Source: Lepas anatifera
Taxonomy: Eukaryota > Arthropoda > Thecostraca > Lepadidae
Length of the DNA stretch: 64,000 nt
Assembly: GCA_034440635.1 (NCBI GenBank)
Contig: JAOTON010001066.1
Span: forward strand, 434,001 to 498,000
Direction of reading: 5' to 3'
The position numbers were made by a program, and so were the translations under genes. Shown piece after piece: positions 57,451-64,000 of this stretch. Position 1 is the stretch's first letter; every line of letters starts with the position of its first letter. Below the pieces are notes generated by a model, which was not told the origin of the DNA, made no database searches, and saw only the letters and a list, made by a program, of their open reading frames with translations.

Positions 57451-59575
57451 CACCTAGTTGAAGTGTCGTCAAGCGAGAACACAAAAGCCTTTGCGGAAGG
57501 AGAAACGCCTGTAAATCTTGATAGCAGGAGAGCGATGGTTCCCAGTAGTAGAATATCAGTAGCGCTTGGGACCAATGGAAAAGGCTGGGGACAACAAATG
57601 GGCACCAGTTTGTGTGGGAAAGAATATACTGGCCACCGCCGCTCACAGACTGCAGGATTTTTTCTCGGTGAAGGTGATTTTTAGGATAGCAGTGCTGTCG
57701 CTTGGGAAACCACCAACGCCTAAACAAATAAACAATTTTTGGCTAAACAATTAAAGCAGTCCACTAGCACACACAGAAATGATAAAAATTTAGACAGTCC
57801 CTTGGTGTAAGCAGGGGGAAGAACGAAGAAAAGTTTGCCCAGACCCAAATTCTTCGGGGTTGTGGTTTGTGGTTCACCAGGGCGAACGACCTTTATACAT
57901 AGTGGGTGTGGAGGCCGGCTCCGCCGTCCACACCCAGAGGGGAGGGGTTCGGTTGTCACTCACGTGACATGCGAAAATTGACATTTCAAGCCAGATTGAG
58001 AGGAACCATTTTTATTTAGATTTGGGGTGGAAGGCCACAGTGGACCCAAATCCGAAGAGTTTAATTTAAGAGAATGTGCGCGCCTTCAGGGAGGAAATAT
58101 ATCGATGTCCTCTCCCTGGAGGTGTGGATCTCTTTGTGTGTGCCCAGGTTTTCTCAATGCAACTTTGAATTACTTTAAATCTTCAATAGAATTTTCTTGA
58201 CTTTCTTTTTAAGGACTGTTTTTGGTTTGACTGAATCTTTGTGAGCAGTACGACAGGCCTATGCGAAGGCTGGAATACGATATTTTGCTTATAAATTTTG
58301 TCCAAGTTGTTGCAAGTTCGGTTTTGGGAGTCGGAGCCCCACTAAAGCCATCAAGGGACTTGCCACGGGCCTGTCACGGGTTTGAATATGGTGGCTATCG
58401 ACCCTGTTTCAAAGTTGGGCACGTTTTAACCATTTTCAGAAATACACGTCCCTGTATGGCGCTCACCTCCCCCGCCTGCGTTTTGGATACATGTAACACA
58501 TATGCGTGCCATTGCTGCCGGATGACGAAGTCCAAACGTACTCAAACACAATCCTTACGCCTGTATTGTCTCTTGCAAGCGCAGCTCCTCTCTGTGTCAT
58601 TTGCTAGAGCTCTGTCTGCCAGCGCTGGGGCCCGTCTCGCTGGGGAGGGGGCAGGGCGGTCACATCAAAGCGTGCCGGCCGCGTCCAATTGGAAATTGCC
58701 TGTGACGGGGGTGCGGCGCTACAAAGGCGGACCGGGCGCTGGGCCAGCCGGCCAGATTTACTGCACGCCTCTGTGACAGGGTATGGCCAGAAATCGAGAC
58801 GGCGCGGCCGCGTCACGTCAGTGGCGGTGGCCTCTTCACTGTGCGGCTATTTGTGAATTGGTCTGCCCCCAGTCCAGCGCCTGCACAGTCGCCTCCAGCC
58901 GATGATGGGCCCCGTTGTGTCAGAGGCGATGATTTGTCTGTGGTGGTCGGGTTCGTGTGGTGAGGACTGGGACTATCGAAGGCTGGTTTGGCACTCGGTC
59001 CGACCGTATCAACACACAATCAGTATTCAGCGTCATAGAAAACGATGGGATGACGCTCCAGCCCGTTAATGGATCGTAAGGCGGTTGGATGGGGGAAAAC
59101 AAAAGACCCACGTTACAAAAACTGTAGTGTGTTGAAGACAGGTAAATCGTGCGATTCAGATGGGAGTTATAGCCTCTATATACCCCCCCTTCTTATATGC
59201 GCTCGAACTATAGCGTGTGAGACTTGACTTGCACGTGTGTGTTAGCTTTTTTGTTGCTGCCAAAAACCTGCCGGGTTGGCGGGCGCACTCCCAGCCGGGA
59301 GATTTACCGTGCGTCTGGGCCGTTTGCGGGTGGGTCTGCACGGATGCACCTGGAGTCCGCTCTTTGTTTTACCAGTGCCTGCCCGCATACTTCAGGCTAG
59401 GCAGTGCCGACCGGTAGGTAAAGAGGTTTGTCATGTGCGCTCATGGATTGAGCTTTGTCATAGAAGCTTTCAGACTTTTCGTGAAGTATCTGGGCCATTA
59501 GTAGCTGATGGACACACCAGTACCGTGTAATTTTTATTTGTCAGTTTGAATGAACCGCAACAGGAGCGATGCCGG
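57451..59575. other. Intergenic or intronic with a GC-rich patch
   Basis: Positions 58600-58790 are GC-rich and include ACATCAAAG (58672-58680) close to GCCGGCCGCG. No exon with paired splice sites was recognised. Confidence 0.3.
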
Positions 59576-59583
59576 TTGGCGAT

Positions 59584-59882
59584 CATTGGCGGACGCAGGG
59601 GGCATTCCGGCCATGCCCCTCCCAAAGCGCTGGAAAGGGGGCCAAACTATATTTTGGCCCCCGAAGGCCGGATAAGCTTTTGAAAAACGGTGTTTACACT
59701 AGGTCGGTCTGTCGAGCAATTAAATCTTCGCTCCCCCTCGGAGAGCGAACATGTACTTGGAGAGATAGCTAAAACTAGGTCTGTCGAGCACCTAAATTGC
59801 ACGTTCTATCCTCCTCCCCTCGCCCCAGGAGGAGAGGCAGACATGGGTTTGCCCCCCAAACTCGGGTCTGCGTCCGCCCCTG
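59584..59882. mobile_element. hAT-type MITE, family B
   Basis: It begins CATTGGCGGACGCAGG and ends CTGCGTCCGCCCCTG in the same orientation as the 50.1-kb copy, with two gtctgtcgagca units inside. The target duplication is not evident. It ends only 71 bases before a candidate exon. Confidence 0.82.
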
Positions 59883-59953
59883 GCATATCCCGCGCGACTG
59901 TTGACTCCGGCGCCGCCTCGGACTCACCGCTGCGTGTTGCTTGCGTGTTGCAG

Positions 59954-60112
59954 AGCCGTTCTACCATGCCACAGCGGAGGAGCTGCGAGTGCCGGCCAGC
60001 CCCGGACTGCGCCGGTTCCTGTGCACCATCGCGCTCGACATGAGTCAGCTGCTGTCGCTGGCGGGTCGTGCCTACTTCCCCGCGCCCGGCGAGCCACGAC
60101 CGCCCGCAGTCG
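59954..60112 (+). CDS. Candidate internal coding exon, unidentified gene
   Basis: The acceptor tgcgtgttgcag (ending 59953) and donor gtatga (60113) bracket 159 bases with one open frame reading PFYHATAEELRVPASPGL, then RRFLCTIALDMSQLLSLAG and RAYFPAPGEP. Codon third positions are almost all G or C, as expected of real exons in GC-rich arthropod genes. I do not recognise the protein. It may belong to a gene starting in the 55-kb CpG island. Confidence 0.4.
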
Positions 60113-60394
60113 GTATGACCCACGCACTGTCTGATGCTTGTCATGATTTAACCGTGCAGAATTTAACTCGGTGTCGTGACGTGACATAATCACGTGTTTT
60201 TATCGTAACTGACATACATTGGCTTTGTTAGAGGTGCAAAATGATGTGAATAGTCCAGGCGGTCTTAAACTCAATGGTGATGATGGGTGTCGTCAACTCC
60301 AACCTGTTCGGAGGGATTGTGGGATCAGGATCACTGATTCAAATAACCCGCCATGGCTTGATGAACCTGGGGAAGATGACTCAGGAGGCAGGCG

Positions 60395-60540
60395 CTCTAT
60401 TGCTGAGCCATTGCAACTTCAGGGGTAATACGTCCGACTCTTGAGCGAAAGGTCCCAGGTTCAAATCCCTGACCTGCTGGGCGTGCAGTGGGCTCTCGTG
60501 CTTTGTCGTGGCGTTGTCGCAATGGCGGTCGCTGACCAAC
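60395..60540 (+). mobile_element. Possible tRNA-derived SINE (third type)
   Basis: A B-box-like AGGTTCAAATCCCTG (about 60457-60471) follows a tRNA-like stretch (tcaggggtaatacgtccgac, tcttgagcgaaaggtccc). The A box is poor and no tail is visible before the MITE at 60554. Confidence 0.35.
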
Positions 60541-60553
60541 AGTAGCAGTCTGG

Positions 60554-60875
60554 CATAGGCGGATCCAGGGGACAAAGGGGGCACGTGCCCCCTCCCCCGC
60601 GATCGACCCGTGGCGCCCCCTGAAATGGTCACGGTGCCGCCCTGAAGGTCGATGGCGCCCCCCTGAAATGTTGCTTCCCACCCCCCCCAGGATGCGAAAA
60701 TCGGCGCCCACCGATAGGATTTTGCGCCCACCTGTTAGGTTTACCGGTCAAAAGTGGCGCCCCTTGGTCCGGATGGCGCCCTGGTCGGATGGTCCCTGGT
60801 GTGGCGCCCCCTGGTCCGGATGGCGCCCCCCGGGAAGGTGCCCTCCCCCGATCGGCAATCCTGGATCCGTGTATG
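60554..60875. mobile_element. hAT-type MITE, family A, exact target duplication
   Basis: It begins CATAGGCGGATCCAGG and ends GGATCCGTGTATG. The exact 8-bp duplication cagtctgg lies at 60546-60553 and 60876-60883. At 322 bp it is the longest copy, with an extra gtccggatggcgccc-type unit duplicated near its right end. Confidence 0.96.
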
Positions 60876-60883
60876 CAGTCTGG

Positions 60884-62155
60884 GGTGACGATAAGAAGCG
60901 GCTGTCAGTTCTCCCATAGCTACCAGTAGCTGGACAGGTGATCCAATGCTGGTTTAAACCCGTGCCTGGGGAAGAAAAACCATCCCCGCTCACGCAAAAC
61001 ACAAGCGCGTTTCCCCCATTCGATGTAGGTACATGTCACAAAGGAGCAGTGGTGGATCTCGGCTGGACAGGCAAAATTTGTAACGTTCTTTAACAGTTAG
61101 ATCTGCATCATGCGATCCGAAGGTGCTCTTCCTTGTTTGAAATCTGACGCGGTAGAAAATATCGCATTAGTGCGGTGGAGATGTAACCGTTTAAGAATGG
61201 TGCAAGGTGTCAGCTGTTGAGGTGACGCCCACCTTTTTGTGAACTGTACTGGGAATGCACAACACAGCGAGTACTAATTGTTTTGGCTGATGCATAACAA
61301 AGTCGAATACCAGTCTGTCTTAAGTTTGGTGCAGTCCTGCTTTTACACTAAAAATTTCCACCCAAATCACGATTTTTTCTCAAATCACTATTTGATATTC
61401 AAAACCGTTTCTCGGTGCATTTTTTGCAAGTCGTCATTTCAGAACTGTGTTTGTTGTCAACTGACGAGCATGTGCTACTGCTACACATACTTCTCCTATT
61501 CATCATATCGGGATTCTGAATGCCATCATCCACGTACAAAATGATACCGTCATTTTCCTGGTAATACGGACCTTGCAGCACCCAACTGAAACGCGAACAT
61601 TAGATACTGTAAAAATTCATGCCTCACGCTAGAGACAGACCAGAACAGGTTTTGGCCTGATAAAAGCTGTAGGGGCACCGACCCGTAACCGCTTCACCGT
61701 AAAAACTAGGTATAATCTCAGATCATTCGGTGCCACTAAACCGGCGACTTTGTCGATGTTATTAAAGTTGTATTTTTTTGCTGAAAATGCTGGTCATGTC
61801 AGGTGGAAGTGACAAATTATACTATGTTACAACAAAATCTGTCAAGCGGCTGGTCATGTCAGGTTGAAGTGACACATTATATTATATTACAACAAAATCT
61901 GTCAACGGCTGTTCTCTTTAGAGGTGCTGAGGCTCAGGTGGAATTTGCCCTCTTGGATCCCTGGATCTGCCCGTGAACATATAATACCTGTGGTATGTGA
62001 TCAACTGGTGTGTATTTTTGAAATGTTTCGAAATTGCCGACGGTCATCATTTCCCCGCACGCTGAGTCGCGAAGGTTGTTTTTCGCATTAATGCCTGGCT
62101 CTTGGTGTCTGTGCTTTGATGTGTTGGTGTTTGAATCATGATGATTGTACTGTGT
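60884..62155. other. Intergenic or intronic
   Basis: A minus-strand frame at 61399-61581 follows a cgcgtttcag acceptor-like site and reads LQGPYYQENDGIILYVDDG, exon-like but unidentified. A 60-bp tandem duplication follows at 61.8 kb. Confidence 0.3.
61789..61910. repeat. 60-bp tandem duplication
   Basis: Two copies start gctggtcatgtcaggt and include ttacaacaaaatctgtcaa. They differ at a few positions. Confidence 0.9.
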
Positions 62156-62159
62156 CTGT

Positions 62160-62375
62160 TGATTCCTGCTGTATGTTCTGTACCGGTGGCTGACTCCTGC
62201 TGTATGCTCTGTACCGTCATTTGACTTCTGCTGTATTTTATGTACCGGTGGCTGACCCCATCCGTCTGTATTATACTGTTGACTCCCGTTGTATGTTCTG
62301 TACCAGTGGCTGACTCCTGCCATATGTTCTGTACCGTCGTTTGGCTCCTGCCGTCTGCGCTGTACCGGTGGTTAA
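62160..62375. repeat. 31-bp minisatellite, about seven copies
   Basis: The unit is tgactcctgctgtatgttct followed by gtaccggtggc; alternate copies end gtaccgtcatt, giving a higher-order two-unit pattern. One unit is shortened to 27 bp. Confidence 0.92.
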
Positions 62376-62450
62376 CTCCAGGCTACCACAGGTGAGGAGT
62401 GCTGCCATGCTCTGAACGAGACCGGCGACCCAGCCCGCCAGCGTCCCCTG

Positions 62451-62497
62451 GTCACCATGGAAACGGCGGACGACGCCGAACCTGGTGAGTGACGTCA
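62451..62497 (+). promoter_or_regulatory. X-box-like and CRE motifs around a candidate start codon
   Basis: GTCACCATGGAAAC (62451-62464) resembles an RFX X-box with one mismatch, and a full CRE palindrome TGACGTCA stands at 62490-62497. The same bases contain an ATG in ideal context (caccATGg, 62457) opening METADDAEP, ended by a strong donor (cctg|gtgagt, 62485). So this is either a regulatory pair or a tiny first coding exon; both readings are tentative. Confidence 0.3.
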
Positions 62498-62809
62498 CCT
62501 CGCCGACGGCAGCTGCCGAGCTGACCACCGCCGCTGCTGCTGTTGTTACCGTGTCTGTGGATGCACCTGCCTCCTTTACTGGTGTTGGGGGGCCCGCCAG
62601 CTCAGAACAGGGGCCTCGCCACCCCGGGAAGTGCGGGAAAGTCTTCAATCTCGAGAATTGCATCCCTGCTTTTGGCCGGGGATACATTTTTAAAATCGTC
62701 TTGACCAAAATCGTCGAAGTGTGATAATTTGCGAAAGGAACTCTTTCCTTTTGTTGTTTCACTTAAAATCAGCGTTGCATAACGCACTTAAAAAGAACCT
62801 TCTGCTGCC

Positions 62810-62952
62810 TAGCGGCGGATCCAGGACTTCATTTCGGGGGGGCTAAGGTGCTTGGGTCTTCCCCGCCATTGCCTGAGACAGCCTCTAGCTATGCATTTAC
62901 TAACGGCTGTCGGACACTTCGGGGGGGGCTCGAGTCCTTGCATCGGCCACTG
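62810..62952. mobile_element. hAT-type MITE, family C
   Basis: It begins TAGCGGCGGATCCAGGACTT and ends ATCGGCCACTG, with interior tagctatgcatttactaacg. Flanking octamers ctgctgcc and gtgccacc match at 5 of 8. Confidence 0.75.
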
Positions 62953-63247
62953 GTGCCACCCTTTTAAACCGACTGACTGAGGAAAAGGTGGACACAGGTT
63001 CGCATCGCTCAGTATCGCTCCCTCTAAAAATTCGGACGACGTCCATGGCTCCAAACACTCTCGAATTCCGCGGTGGTCGCTTTTGTCTTCTTTTTTTTTC
63101 TTGGCAGGTGCAGAGTTTGCTGTCACAGGTGCTGGCTGGATTGACGGATTGATTTCTTCTTCATGCCCAGTTTCATGCCACAAATGAGACCAATGAGCGA
63201 CGATGAATTAATTGGCGTTAGACTTGATGCTAAAAAGGGGTCGGCCA

Positions 63248-63519
63248 CATACGCGGATCCAGGATTGCCGATCGAGGGGGCACCTTTCCGAGGGGGCGCC
63301 ATCCGGGCCGGGAGGCGCCACTTTTGACCGGCAAAACCTATCAGGTGGGTGCAAAATCCTATCAGTGGGCGCCGATTTTCGCATCTTGGGGAGGGGAGGG
63401 TGGGAAGCGACATTTCAGGGGCGCCATCGACCCCTCCGGGGGCGCCGTGACCATTTCAGGAGGCGACGAGGGGTCGATGGGGGGCACGTACCCCCTTTGC
63501 CCCCCTGGATCCGCCTATG
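63248..63519. mobile_element. hAT-type MITE, family A, exact target duplication
   Basis: It begins CATACGCGGATCCAGG and ends GGATCCGCCTATG. The exact 8-bp duplication gtcggcca lies at 63240-63247 and 63520-63527. Confidence 0.96.
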
Positions 63520-63527
63520 GTCGGCCA

Positions 63528-64000
63528 GGCTTATGTCTCGACAAGAGTAATTCTTCAACAAGTGGGCCGACCACTTTAAGAAATGACCCAGTTTGGAACC
63601 AGAGGCAATACCGATCAATTGAGTCCATGGCATCGTCTGCCGTATCGGGTGTGATTCAACAACAAAGCCAAATGGTCTGAAATTTGAAAAGGAAAGTAAG
63701 AGTAAATACAACAGAACATGAAAATCATCGAGACCAAATCAAATGAATGCGGGGAGCCGACGCAGTAACGCGTTCATGATATACGACGTTTGGAGCTTAG
63801 GTTTGAGGAGACTGAGCAAGGCGTGTGTGAAGACCAAACTGCCTGGAACTTAGTGTTTTATTAGTGGAAATGTGATGTTTTCCTGTGTCGCGTGTGTTTT
63901 TTTTAGTTATATTTTACGTAGTTTAGGCCTTAATGAAGCTGCTGCAGCGAAATGTTGGGCTGTTTGATGAACAATCGAGTAAATGGCTAATATAACCTAT
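63528..64000. other. Window end, no supported feature
   Basis: Short ORFs only. No splice-bracketed coding sequence or repeat was recognised. Confidence 0.3.

Noticed and set aside
60420..60480. Possible functional tRNA gene
   Set aside because: A B-box-like sequence is present, but a proper acceptor stem, D arm and anticodon arm cannot be folded; a SINE head is more likely.

Overview
This is a stretch of an invertebrate animal nuclear genome, most consistent with an arthropod (a crustacean is possible). The reasons are spliced genes with GT-AG introns, arthropod-style non-LTR retrotransposons (I-clade with RNase H, CR1/L2-like), tRNA-derived SINEs, AACCTAACCT-type motifs near 18.97 kb and very many short non-autonomous DNA transposons. 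I see no bacterial-type operons, CRISPR arrays, rRNA genes or intact tRNA genes. Species and chromosome cannot be read from the sequence.

Recognisable host genes are confined to the left end. Positions 1-1661 (+) hold the last three exons of a serine racemase/threonine-dehydratase-like PLP enzyme, with two apparent lesions. Positions 2546-5668 (-) hold the first four coding exons of a prenylcysteine oxidase (PCYOX1-like), from its signal peptide through the FAD-binding fold. The rest of that gene is not visible. Further right there are only weak exon candidates (36.5 kb minus, 60.0 kb plus) and promoter-like CpG-rich blocks, the best at 54.7-55.46 kb with a TATA box.

The centre (about 19.15-31.87 kb, minus strand) is one decayed I-clade retrotransposon broken by three independent insertions. 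A 3.9-kb CR1/L2-like element sits between its RT and RNase H regions. A 5'-truncated third non-LTR element sits between its two ORFs. A 2,519-bp hAT-type DNA transposon with an exact 8-bp target duplication sits inside its gag ORF and itself contains a 307-bp MITE. Removing each insertion in thought brings the host reading frame back into register.

The right half and the flanks are peppered with three related families of roughly 140-330-bp hAT-type MITEs whose ends read CANNGGCGG(A/C)TCCAG or CATTGGCGGACGCAG. Perfect or near-perfect 8-bp target duplications support seven of them. A piggyBac-like 1.24-kb element, two SINE families, a foldback element, several coding-frame-multiple minisatellites (21, 42 bp), a 31-bp minisatellite, a 320-bp polypyrimidine tract and several CpG-rich blocks complete the picture. 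The most interesting non-coding signal is a cluster of TCF/LEF-type sites with adjacent helper-like GCCGCC motifs near 41.65-42.14 kb.
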